Below are positions 1 through 7,660 of a stretch of 53,329 nucleotides of DNA, piece after piece. How positions within the stretch are numbered: the stretch's first letter is position 1; each line of letters begins with the position of its first letter. The translations under genes and the position numbers were made by a program. This DNA comes from CAZODA01 sp964578485 (lineage in GTDB: Bacteria > Bacteroidota > Bacteroidia > Bacteroidales > Marinilabiliaceae): NCBI GenBank assembly GCA_964578485.1, contig CAZODA010000022.1, positions 1 to 53,329 of the forward strand, in the 5' to 3' direction. The notes below the pieces were generated by a model that did not search any database, was not told the origin of the DNA, and worked only from the letters and a program-made list of their open reading frames with translations.

Positions 1-390
1 TTCATTCTTCATTCCTTCTTTAATCATATAAATCCAATAATCATTAAAAATCTGCGCTCTTGACGTTTTTTCATTCCTCTACTCCGACCAATTAGCCTGT
101 TTTTTGTCTTTTGATGAAAATTCTTGGGCTGTAAACTAATTTTATATACTTTTACCTTAGTATTTTTCATTTCACGGATTGATTGATTAAGGAACGATGA
201 TGTGGTTATTGTGGGTAACAACTTCTTTTTATTAAATGAGGAATCACAGTGATTATTTAAAAAGTTTGGTGTTTATCTTTAATTTTTTGGATAGTCATAA
301 TAAAGGGAGGTTGATACAAGCGATCTGTTTTTTGTATTGGGTTTATTGAATTCTTAATAATAGATTGATAATTTTAAATAAATAAAGACT
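1..390. other. Intergenic region with a dispersed repeat, upstream of hppA
   Basis: No gene is supported here. Positions 21-77 are a minus-strand copy of a dispersed repeat seen twice more at 44397-44452 and about 44576-44630. Read on the minus strand it carries an ATGATTATTGGATTTATATG core. The short minus-strand reading frame at 24-221 lies over this repeat and has low-complexity Lys/Arg-rich content, so it is not called. The remaining sequence up to the hppA start is AT-rich and should contain the hppA promoter, but no clear TTTG/TAnnTTTG pair was found. Confidence 0.6.
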
Positions 391-2607
391 ATGCTTTCTT
401 CTATTTTTGTTATTGTTCCAATCGCATCATTGTGTGCACTACTATTTGCTTATTTCTTTTTTAGGCAAATGATGAAACATTCTGAAGGTACAGACGATAT
501 GAAGCGTATTGCTTCACACGTCCGAAAAGGAGCCGCTGCCTATCTCCGACAGCAATATAAAGTGGTTATTATTGTGCTCTTGATTATTACAGTAATATTT
601 TCCTTCTTGGCCTATGGTTTAGGAGTTCAGAACAAATGGGTACCATTTGCTTTCCTTACAGGAGGAGCTTTTTCGGGCCTTGCAGGATTTTTTGGTATGA
701 AAGCAGCTACTTATGCTTCTGCGAGAGTTGCTAATGCTTGTCGTACCTCCCTTAATGGAGGCCTTAAGCTTGCTTTTAGGAGTGGAGCTGTTATGGGGCT
801 TATAGTTGTTGGATTAGTGCTTTTAGATATTTCTCTTTGGTTCTTGGTTTTAAACTATTTTATTCCTGATGTTCCTGAAATGGGCGAGGGATATAAATTG
901 ATGACCATTACCGCTATTATGGTTACTTTTGGTATGGGGGCATCTACCCAAGCACTTTTTGCCCGTGTAGGAGGTGGAATTTATACAAAAGCCGCCGATG
1001 TTGGTGCCGACTTAGTAGGTAAGGTCGAAGCCGGAATTCCGGAGGATGATCCTCGTAATCCTGCTACTATTGCCGATAATGTAGGTGATAATGTAGGTGA
1101 TGTTGCCGGTATGGGAGCTGACCTTTTTGAATCGTTTGCTGCTTCTATCCTTGCATCTTCACTACTTGGTGCTGCTGCATTCATGAATAAGGGAGCATTA
1201 CAATTAAATGCTGTTTTGGCACCTATGCTGATAGCAGCTGTTGGCACTCTGCTTTCTATCGCCGGTGTGTTTATGGTTCGTACACGTGAAGGTGCAACTC
1301 AGAAGGATCTTTTAAAATCGCTTGGCTTTGGTGTAAATTTCAGTGCCATTCTTATCGTTATTGCATCATTTTTTATTTTAAAATATTTAGCCTTACCAAA
1401 TTACTTGGGTATTTGGGCTTCCATAGTAACCGGTCTTCTTGCCGGAGTCGCTATAGGTAGGTCAACAGAATATTTTACCGCTTCATCTTATCGTCCTACC
1501 CAAAGAATTGCTGATTCGGGGAAAACAGGACCTGCTACCGTTATTATTAGTGGTATAGGTACAGGGCTGATGTCAACATCTATTCCTTTAATTATTATAG
1601 GTGTTGCTATTACCTTGGCATTTTCTTTTTCTACAGGTTTTGACTTTAGTATGGCACAATTGAATTTAGGCCTATATGGTATCGGTATTGCGGCTGTTGG
1701 TATGCTTTCAACTCTTGGTATTACACTAGCCACGGATGCTTATGGTCCTATTGCAGATAATGCAGGAGGAAATGCCGAAATGTCTAAACTTGGTGAAGAG
1801 GTACGTCAACGTACTGATGCACTTGATTCTTTGGGTAACACTACTGCAGCTACAGGAAAAGGCTTTGCAATTGGAAGTGCTGCACTTACGGCACTTGCAC
1901 TTTTAGCTTCCTACTTTGAAGAGGTGAGAATGATGTTTGTTAAATTTTTGGATAAACCCATGGAGCTCATTAATGGCATCCCTGCCATTGAAGCTGAATT
2001 TATGGATTTTATCAATCATTATCAGATTCATTTGATGAATCCAACAGTTATTGTAGGAATGTTTATTGGAGTAATGGCTGTATTTATGTTTTGTGGAATT
2101 ACCATGAATGCGGTTGGACGAGCAGCCCAAAAAATGGTGGATGAAGTTAGAAGACAATTTAAAGAAAAGCCCGGCATTATGAAAGGGACTGAAGAACCTG
2201 ATTATGCTGAATGTGTTGCTATATCAACAAAAGGAGCCCAACACGAGATGTTACTTCCTTCCATTATTGCTTTGATAATTCCGGTACTTGTAGGTTTGAT
2301 TTTTGGTGTTCCCGGTATTGCAGGTCTTTTGCTTGGTACTATTACCAGTGGATTTGCTCTTGCAATTTTCATGGCAAATTCCGGTGGAGCCTGGGATAAT
2401 GCCAAAAAATATGTGGAAGAAGGAAATCATGGAGGTAAAGGTTCTGATGTTCATAAAGCTACAGTTATTGGAGATACTGTAGGTGATCCCTTTAAAGATA
2501 CTTCCGGTCCAAGTTTAAATATTTTAATTAAGTTGATGGTTATGGCTTCTCTTGTAACTGCAGGTGTAGCTGTTGCCTATCCACTTATACAACCATGGGT
2601 TGCATAG
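391..2607 (+). CDS. hppA: Membrane-bound ion-translocating pyrophosphatase (K+-dependent type)
   Basis: Hydrolyses pyrophosphate in the cytoplasm and uses the energy to pump H+ and/or Na+ across the inner membrane. The 738-aa length is normal for the family, with many hydrophobic segments. The signature substrate region is present: VGADLVGKVEAGIPEDDPRN, followed by TIADNVGDNVGDVAG. The second conserved Asp-rich loop is near the C-terminus (GDTVGDPFKDTSGPSLN). The GNTTAA motif at residues 482-487 has Ala where K+-independent enzymes have Lys, so this belongs to the K+-dependent group. That group contains H+-, Na+- and dual pumps, and the ion cannot be fixed by eye. The gene stands alone. It may work with the PPi-PEPCK-like gene at 20.5 kb. 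Confidence 0.97.
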   Translation: MLSSIFVIVPIASLCALLFAYFFFRQMMKHSEGTDDMKRIASHVRKGAAAYLRQQYKVVIIVLLIITVIFSFLAYGLGVQNKWVPFAFLTGGAFSGLAGFFGMKAATYASARVANACRTSLNGGLKLAFRSGAVMGLIVVGLVLLDISLWFLVLNYFIPDVPEMGEGYKLMTITAIMVTFGMGASTQALFARVGGGIYTKAADVGADLVGKVEAGIPEDDPRNPATIADNVGDNVGDVAGMGADLFESFAASILASSLLGAAAFMNKGALQLNAVLAPMLIAAVGTLLSIAGVFMVRTREGATQKDLLKSLGFGVNFSAILIVIASFFILKYLALPNYLGIWASIVTGLLAGVAIGRSTEYFTASSYRPTQRIADSGKTGPATVIISGIGTGLMSTSIPLIIIGVAITLAFSFSTGFDFSMAQLNLGLYGIGIAAVGMLSTLGITLATDAYGPIADNAGGNAEMSKLGEEVRQRTDALDSLGNTTAATGKGFAIGSAALTALALLASYFEEVRMMFVKFLDKPMELINGIPAIEAEFMDFINHYQIHLMNPTVIVGMFIGVMAVFMFCGITMNAVGRAAQKMVDEVRRQFKEKPGIMKGTEEPDYAECVAISTKGAQHEMLLPSIIALIIPVLVGLIFGVPGIAGLLLGTITSGFALAIFMANSGGAWDNAKKYVEEGNHGGKGSDVHKATVIGDTVGDPFKDTSGPSLNILIKLMVMASLVTAGVAVAYPLIQPWVA

Positions 2608-2632
2608 ATAAACGATAGTACGATAATACATA

Positions 2633-2774
2633 GACAGGCAGAAATGAAGTTTTTATATTAAAGGATCTGAAAAGATAAGGCCGAAGAAAGCTGTAATCTA
2701 TTCCCGATTCTGTGATTAGTATTATGGTTTTAAATTTTAAAATTGCTTCATTTCTGTCTGTCGTTTTTTATTTT
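2633..2774 (+). terminator. Long inverted repeat with T-tract after hppA (terminator, structured RNA or small MITE-like element)
   Basis: Arms at 2633-2649 and 2746-2762 are complementary over 17 bp, with one G.U-type mismatch. They enclose about 96 nt, and a T-rich run follows at 2764-2774. The position 25 nt after the hppA stop fits a terminator or 3'UTR structure. The long loop is unusual for a simple terminator, and terminal inverted repeats of a short mobile element are an alternative. The rest of the 366-nt gap to porQ shows no gene. Confidence 0.5.
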
Positions 2775-2947
2775 AATTGAAAATAAATGCTTGCTTATAC
2801 CGATCTTTTATAGCATCATGTATAAGTTACAGCCTTAGATGTGAATATTAAATGTCTTTATATTTTAAAAACGATATAAAGCTGAAGTCATATTAACAAT
2901 GAAATTTAATTTTTGTCGTTTTATAAACAGACTTTTCTTGTCTTTGT

Positions 2948-2955
2948 TATATTTG
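2948..2955 (+). promoter_or_regulatory. Candidate -7 promoter element of porQ
   Basis: TATATTTG matches the Bacteroidota -7 consensus TAnnTTTG exactly. It lies 18 nt upstream of the TTG start of porQ, so the leader would be very short. No well-spaced -33 TTTG is present: the nearest is at 2912-2915, with a 32-nt spacer. That weakens the call. Confidence 0.4.
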
Positions 2956-2973
2956 GTATAAACGATTTTAAAG

Positions 2974-4008
2974 TTGAAGAATAAGATACTGTACTTAATT
3001 TTAAGCCTTTTATTGTTCACTGTTTCTTTAAGGGCTCAACGTGGTGGGGAATCTGTGTTTGGTTTGCTGCATCTTACCCATTCTGCCCGTATGACTTCTC
3101 TGGGTGGGAATCAGGTAGGACTTGAAGGCCATGACTTGTCAATGCTAATACACAACCCTGCAATGCTTGATTCAGTTTATTCGCAGCAGCTATCCATGAG
3201 TTTTGTGCCATATATGGCGGGTATAAACTATGGCTTTGGAGGTTTTGCTCTTACAATAGATAAAATTGGAAACTTTGCAGTTGGCTTTTTACATGCAGGA
3301 TATGGGTCTTTTGTTGGTGCAGATGAGTATGGTGTAAAAACCGGAGACTTTAGAGCAGGCGAATCAGCATTACAAATCACCTATAGTAAAGAAATAATCC
3401 CCCGCCTGACAGCCGGGATTTCTGTTATACCTATTTATAGCCATATTGAATCTTATTCTGCTTGGGGTGTTGCAAGTGATATTGGTTTATTCTATCGCCA
3501 ACCAAACAATTTGTTTTCAGCAGGTATTGTTTTAAGGAATTTAGGTCGGCAGATAACTGCCTATCATGAAGGACCTCGTGAATCGATGGCTGCAGATTTG
3601 CAATTAGGTATTTCAACAAAGCTTGAGCATGCTCCCTTCAGATTTTCATTAACTTTTCAGGATTTACTTTCCGGCTCATTGCAATATGAAACTGAAGATA
3701 AGGATCAATTGAGATTAATATATGGTGATGACAGAAGTAGTGATAGTGATAGTTTTTTTCAAAAGATGTCGCAGTATTTAACAGTAGGTTTTGAATTTCT
3801 ACCAACAGATAATTTTTATCTTGCTGTTGGTATGAATCCACGTCGTAGGCAAGAACTGAAAATTGCTTCAAAGCCTTCTACTGTTGGATTTAGTTGGGGG
3901 TTTGGATTCCGTTTCAATCGTTTTGATTTTTCTTATGGCTCAACAAGATATCATCTTGGTGGTACTTCAAACCATTTTTCGGTTTCTACCAATTTAACTT
4001 CTTTTTAA
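2974..4008 (+). CDS. porQ: Type IX secretion system protein PorQ
   Basis: Outer-membrane beta-barrel family protein of T9SS. In Porphyromonas gingivalis, PorQ is part of the attachment complex that processes cargo and links it to A-LPS. The 344-aa protein has a clean signal peptide (MKNKILYLILSLLLFTVSLRAQ) and the family-typical start of the mature protein (GGESVFGLLHLTHSARMTSLGG). It also shows alternating amphipathic strands and a strand-like C-terminus ending in Phe. The start is TTG: there is no ATG close by, and the signal peptide begins exactly there. The gene is followed by cmk and ispH, the same order as in other Bacteroidia. Confidence 0.9.
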   Translation: MKNKILYLILSLLLFTVSLRAQRGGESVFGLLHLTHSARMTSLGGNQVGLEGHDLSMLIHNPAMLDSVYSQQLSMSFVPYMAGINYGFGGFALTIDKIGNFAVGFLHAGYGSFVGADEYGVKTGDFRAGESALQITYSKEIIPRLTAGISVIPIYSHIESYSAWGVASDIGLFYRQPNNLFSAGIVLRNLGRQITAYHEGPRESMAADLQLGISTKLEHAPFRFSLTFQDLLSGSLQYETEDKDQLRLIYGDDRSSDSDSFFQKMSQYLTVGFEFLPTDNFYLAVGMNPRRRQELKIASKPSTVGFSWGFGFRFNRFDFSYGSTRYHLGGTSNHFSVSTNLTSF

Positions 4009-4071
4009 TATCTTAAAATAAAAGGAAAATAAGTTTTGGATATATGGATTTTACTATGTTAAGAACTATAT

Positions 4072-4103
4072 TTTGAGCAATTAATATAAAGGGATTATCT
4101 TTA
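4072..4103 (+). promoter_or_regulatory. Promoter for cmk-ispH
   Basis: TTTG at 4072-4075 and TATCTTTA at 4096-4103 are separated by 20 nt. This matches the Bacteroidota housekeeping promoter TTTG-N(19-21)-TAnnTTTG with one mismatch in the last base. The predicted start of transcription is near 4109, about 30 nt before the cmk start. Confidence 0.6.
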
Positions 4104-4139
4104 CCCGGTTTAATTTCAAGGAATTTTAAAATATTGAAA

Positions 4140-4856
4140 ATGGGCAAAGCTCCAGATAAAATTGTTATCGCAATAGACGGACATTCATCCTGCGGAAAAA
4201 GCACTCTCGCAAAGGATCTCGCCAATAAATTATCTTTGTTGTATATCGATAGTGGTGCAATGTATCGTGCGATAACTCTTTATGCCATTGAAAACAATAT
4301 GATAAAAGAGAAATCCCTTGCCATTGAGCCTCTTAAGGCAGTTATATCTTCTATAAATATTGAATTCAGGCATCTTGACGATAGTGATGCTCCGGTTGTC
4401 TTTATGAATAATAGAAATGTTGAACCTTTTATTAGAAGTCTGAAAGTTAGCAATTATGTTAGTCCTATCAGTGCTCTTGATTTTGTTAGAAAGCATTTAG
4501 TTGACTTGCAAAAAAAGATGGGAGAGAAAGGTGGAATTGTTATGGATGGACGTGATATTGGAACAGGAGTATTTCCTAACGCCGATTTGAAAATATTTAT
4601 GACAGCATCAGTTCAGGTACGTGCCCAACGGCGTTTTGATGAGATGAAGGCCAAAGGTGAAGAGGTTAAATTTGAAGATATTATAGCTAATGTTAAGAAT
4701 CGTGATCATATTGATAGTACTCGTTCTATAAGTCCTTTGCGTCGTGCTGATGATGCATTGCTGCTTGATAATAGTTTTTTAAATCGTAAAGAACAATTGG
4801 AATTTGTACTTGACAGACTTCGTGAAAGAGGTTGGGATGTTGATTTAGAAAAATAA
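4140..4856 (+). CDS. cmk: Cytidylate kinase
   Basis: Phosphorylates CMP and dCMP with ATP in pyrimidine nucleotide salvage and synthesis. The N-terminal P-loop reads IAIDGHSSCGKSTLAKDLA, followed by the family block YIDSGAMYRAIT. VMDGRDIGTGVFPNADLKIF and the CMP-binding RxxxDxxRxxSPL-type segment (RDHIDSTRSISPLRRADDA) come later. The ATG at 4140 gives 238 aa. A TTG two codons upstream (4134) is also in frame and is better spaced from an AAGGA at 4119-4123, so the first two residues are uncertain. The gene probably forms an operon with ispH, which starts 3 nt after the cmk stop. Confidence 0.95.
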   Translation: MGKAPDKIVIAIDGHSSCGKSTLAKDLANKLSLLYIDSGAMYRAITLYAIENNMIKEKSLAIEPLKAVISSINIEFRHLDDSDAPVVFMNNRNVEPFIRSLKVSNYVSPISALDFVRKHLVDLQKKMGEKGGIVMDGRDIGTGVFPNADLKIFMTASVQVRAQRRFDEMKAKGEEVKFEDIIANVKNRDHIDSTRSISPLRRADDALLLDNSFLNRKEQLEFVLDRLRERGWDVDLEK

Positions 4857-4859
4857 ATT

Positions 4860-5771
4860 ATGGCAAAGGATCATTCAAAAGGATCTTCTTTTATTATAGA
4901 GATTGATACAAAGTCAGGCTTTTGTTTTGGTGTTTCACGTGCCGTTAAGTTGGCTGAGGAAGAATTGAAGGCCGGTAAGGAGCTTTATTGCTTAGGAGAT
5001 ATAGTTCATAATGAAGGGGAAATTGAAAGGTTGAATTCCTTGGGAATGCAAACTATTATGCACAGGGATGAAAGAAATCTTGATAAAAAGACTGTTTTGT
5101 TCAGGGCACATGGAGAGCCTCCACAAACTTATAAAAAAATGAAAGAGAGTGGGGCTTCCATTGTTGATGCTACTTGCCCCGTTGTTTTGAAGCTTCAATC
5201 CAGAATAAAAAAGACTTTCATAAAACTTCAGAAGGAAGGTGGCCAGTTGGTGATATATGGAAAGAAGGGACATGCCGAGGTAATAGGATTAGTCGGTCAA
5301 ACAGATGGCAAAGCTTATGTTGTTGAATCTCCTGAAGATATTTATAAGCTGGATAGGAATAAAAAAACAGTATTATTTTGCCAGACAACAATGAGTCATT
5401 CGGGGCTGTTGAAAATAGAAAAGAAGTTAAAAAATTATCTCAGTGACCCTGAAAATTTAATTGTTTATCGTACTATTTGTGCTCAGGTAGGAAATCGTGT
5501 GCCACATCTTCAAAAATTTGTCGAAGGCTTTGAACTCATCCTTTTTGTTGGAGGCCTTAAGAGCAGCAATGGAAAGTATTTGTTCGAATCGTGCCGTGAA
5601 GTGAATCCAAATTCCTACTATGTTTCACAATTGAACGACATAAAAGACAATTGGTTTGTACCTGCGCCTTCACGTATCGGAATTTGTGGAGCTACATCCA
5701 CACCCCAATGGCTAATGGAAAAAGTGGCTGATGCTGTTAGAAATAAACTAGAAAATCAAGCTGATAAATGA
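4860..5771 (+). CDS. ispH: 4-hydroxy-3-methylbut-2-enyl diphosphate reductase
   Basis: Last step of the MEP isoprenoid pathway: an [4Fe-4S] enzyme that reduces HMBPP to IPP and DMAPP. The three cluster cysteines are visible: C22 in SGFCFGVSRAV, C106 in DATCPVV and C207 in TICAQVGNR. The C-terminal GICGATSTPQWLMEKV block and the histidines in HNEGE and RAHGEPP are also typical. The 303-aa length is normal. The gene is tightly coupled to cmk and is followed by a strong hairpin. Confidence 0.96.
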   Translation: MAKDHSKGSSFIIEIDTKSGFCFGVSRAVKLAEEELKAGKELYCLGDIVHNEGEIERLNSLGMQTIMHRDERNLDKKTVLFRAHGEPPQTYKKMKESGASIVDATCPVVLKLQSRIKKTFIKLQKEGGQLVIYGKKGHAEVIGLVGQTDGKAYVVESPEDIYKLDRNKKTVLFCQTTMSHSGLLKIEKKLKNYLSDPENLIVYRTICAQVGNRVPHLQKFVEGFELILFVGGLKSSNGKYLFESCREVNPNSYYVSQLNDIKDNWFVPAPSRIGICGATSTPQWLMEKVADAVRNKLENQADK

Positions 5772-5781
5772 GATTAAAAAA

Positions 5782-5814
5782 ATAGGGCTGCCGGTTGTGA
5801 AGAGGCAGCCCTAT
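5782..5814. terminator. Hairpin after ispH, probable terminator
   Basis: Perfect 11-bp stem: 5782-5792 (ATAGGGCTGCC) pairs with 5804-5814 (GGCAGCCCTAT) across an 11-nt loop. An A-run precedes it, so the U-tract is better on the minus strand. On the plus strand the following sequence is only moderately T-rich. Its position 11 nt after the ispH stop supports a role in ending that transcript. Confidence 0.65.
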
Positions 5815-5903
5815 ATTGATAGATATTGACAGGAAGCAGCCCTTGTATTAAAAATTTGAGATAATATGTAAATTCTTCGTCAGTAATAGCTGTTTCTGTA
5901 TTT

Positions 5904-5917
5904 CGTTATCGGTAACG
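5904..5917. promoter_or_regulatory. Upstream LacI-type operator for uxaBA
   Basis: CGTTATCGGTAACG is a near-perfect 14-bp palindrome with a central CG, as in LacI-family operators. One pair of positions mismatches. It has the same core as the perfect operator at 6074-6099. The centres are 176 bp apart, a spacing that would allow looping by a tetrameric repressor. No regulator gene is in the window. Confidence 0.6.
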
Positions 5918-6036
5918 AGATTTATTTTTTTGTTAAAATCCCTTATAAATAGTTGATCATAGCATGTTTGAAGTTAAATAACTTTAAAGCGACATTTATA
6001 CAGCTTCATTTTCTTTATTCATTGGAACATGCTTTA

Positions 6037-6044
6037 TATCTTTG
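6037..6044 (+). promoter_or_regulatory. -7 promoter element of uxaBA
   Basis: TATCTTTG is an exact match to TAnnTTTG. A TTTA at 6014-6017 gives a weak -33 element at a 19-nt spacing. Transcription would begin near 6050, so the perfect palindrome at 6074-6099 falls just downstream of the start, a classical repressor-block position. Confidence 0.55.
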
Positions 6045-6073
6045 TAGGCAAGTATGTGTGTGAGTATTTCTAT

Positions 6074-6099
6074 GCTTTCCGTTATCGATAACGGAAAGC
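6074..6099. promoter_or_regulatory. Perfect 26-bp palindromic operator upstream of uxaB
   Basis: The half-site GCTTTCCGTTATC at 6074-6086 is followed by its exact complement at 6087-6099, with no spacer. The centre ATCGAT/CG is characteristic of LacI-family repressor sites. It lies about 24 bp downstream of the predicted transcription start and 41 bp upstream of the uxaB ATG. Induction by a hexuronate or its breakdown product is inferred from the genes it controls. Confidence 0.75.
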
Positions 6100-6140
6100 T
6101 AAGTTTTATGCAGATTGTATTTTCGTAAATTGTTTTGAGT

Positions 6141-7619
6141 ATGAAATTAAATCGTTTAAATGCTGTGGGCGTAAAAAGCTATCCTACTAAGATTTTGCAA
6201 TTTGGAGAGGGTAATTTTCTCCGTGCTTTTTCTGCTTGGATAGTTCAAAAGATGAATGATACTATTGATTTTAATGCAGGTATTGATGTTGTTCAGCCTC
6301 TTCCTGAAGGGATGGTTGATATGCTTGCCGAGCAGGATGGTTTGTATCATGTTTATTTAAAAGGGATAAAAGATGGTGAGCCTGTTCAGGAATATACTTT
6401 AATAGACTCCATCAATCAATGTATTAATCCTTACAAAGATTATCAAAGTTATTTGTCTTCGATATTAAATCCCGATTTACGTTTTGTTGTTTCTAATACA
6501 ACAGAAGCCGGTATTAGCTGGGATGAAAACGACCTCCTTGACATGGAGCCTCAAAATTCATTTCCGGCTAAGGTAGCGGCTTTATTATATGCCAGATATA
6601 AGCATTTTAGTGGAGACCTTACTAAGGGCCTGATTTTTTTCCCTTGCGAATTAATCGATCGCAATGGTGATATTTTAAAGAAATATGTAATGCGGCATAT
6701 TGAAAAATGGCAGTTGGAGGAATCTTTTTCACAATGGGTAGAGCAGAGCTGTAATTTTTGTAATACTCTTGTCGATCGTATAGTTCCGGGTTTTCCAAAG
6801 GATGATATTGAAGAAATTCAAAAGGAGTTGGGATATGAAGATAATTTAGTTGTAGTTGGCGAATATTTTCATTTTTGGGTAATTGAGGCTCCAAAGTGGA
6901 TTAAAAAAGAATTTCCTGCCGCTAAGGCCGGTCTTGATGTTAAATTTGTTAAGGATGTAACGAAATATCGCGAGCAAAAGGTTCAGGTTTTGAATGGTTG
7001 TCATACCGGTAGTTATGCAGTTTCGTTTCTTAGTGGAATTGAAACAGTACGGGAGGCATTTGAAAATCTCGAGACCGGTGAGTTTATGAGAGATTTAGTT
7101 TACGATGAAGTTTTACCTGTTTTAGAGGGGGAGGATGTTGAGTTAAAATCTTTTGCTAAAAAGATACTTGAAAGATTTAGGAATCCTTACATTCGTCACC
7201 AATGGCAAAGTATTGCTTTAAATGCAATGTCGAAATGGGAAACCCGTAATTTGCCGGCCTTATTGAATTATTACAAGACTAATAAGATGTTGCCTCAAAA
7301 GCTGGTTTTTTCCCTTTCAGCCATGATTGCTTACTTTAAAGGTGAACAGGGAGGCCATAAATACACTGTTCAGGATGATAAGTGGATTATGGATTTTTAC
7401 AAAGAAGCATGGGCTGAATGTGATGGTCGTCCTGTTTCAGTTTATCAGTTGGTTGAAAAGGTATTAAAACTCGAAGAGGTATGGAAACAAAACCTAAATG
7501 AAGTACCCAATCTTACAATGTCTGTTAGTCATTACCTTTTTCTTATTCAGCAGGTTGGCATGAAACGTGCTGTTAAGGCGGTCTTGCATAAGAATAATCC
7601 GCTTATGCAGATGTCTTAA
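6141..7619 (+). CDS. uxaB: Tagaturonate reductase (altronate oxidoreductase)
   Basis: NAD-dependent interconversion of D-tagaturonate and D-altronate in the galacturonate branch of hexuronate catabolism. The N-terminus (TKILQFGEGNFLRAF) is the dinucleotide-binding start of the mannitol dehydrogenase/polyol reductase superfamily. The catalytic Lys-Asn-His set is in EQKVQVLNGCHTGSYAVSF. The start at ATG 6141 gives 492 aa, close to family length. A TTG two codons upstream is in frame but is less likely. uxaA follows 41 nt later on the same strand, so the two form an operon under the palindromes at 5904 and 6074. Confidence 0.93.
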   Translation: MKLNRLNAVGVKSYPTKILQFGEGNFLRAFSAWIVQKMNDTIDFNAGIDVVQPLPEGMVDMLAEQDGLYHVYLKGIKDGEPVQEYTLIDSINQCINPYKDYQSYLSSILNPDLRFVVSNTTEAGISWDENDLLDMEPQNSFPAKVAALLYARYKHFSGDLTKGLIFFPCELIDRNGDILKKYVMRHIEKWQLEESFSQWVEQSCNFCNTLVDRIVPGFPKDDIEEIQKELGYEDNLVVVGEYFHFWVIEAPKWIKKEFPAAKAGLDVKFVKDVTKYREQKVQVLNGCHTGSYAVSFLSGIETVREAFENLETGEFMRDLVYDEVLPVLEGEDVELKSFAKKILERFRNPYIRHQWQSIALNAMSKWETRNLPALLNYYKTNKMLPQKLVFSLSAMIAYFKGEQGGHKYTVQDDKWIMDFYKEAWAECDGRPVSVYQLVEKVLKLEEVWKQNLNEVPNLTMSVSHYLFLIQQVGMKRAVKAVLHKNNPLMQMS

Positions 7620-7660
7620 TTTAATCAGAGCTATTATCTTTTAACTTAAAAAGGAATCTT

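Noticed and set aside
24..221. 65-aa minus-strand frame at the window start
   Set aside because: Its N-terminal part is AT-rich spacer and its C-terminal part is the dispersed repeat at 21-77.
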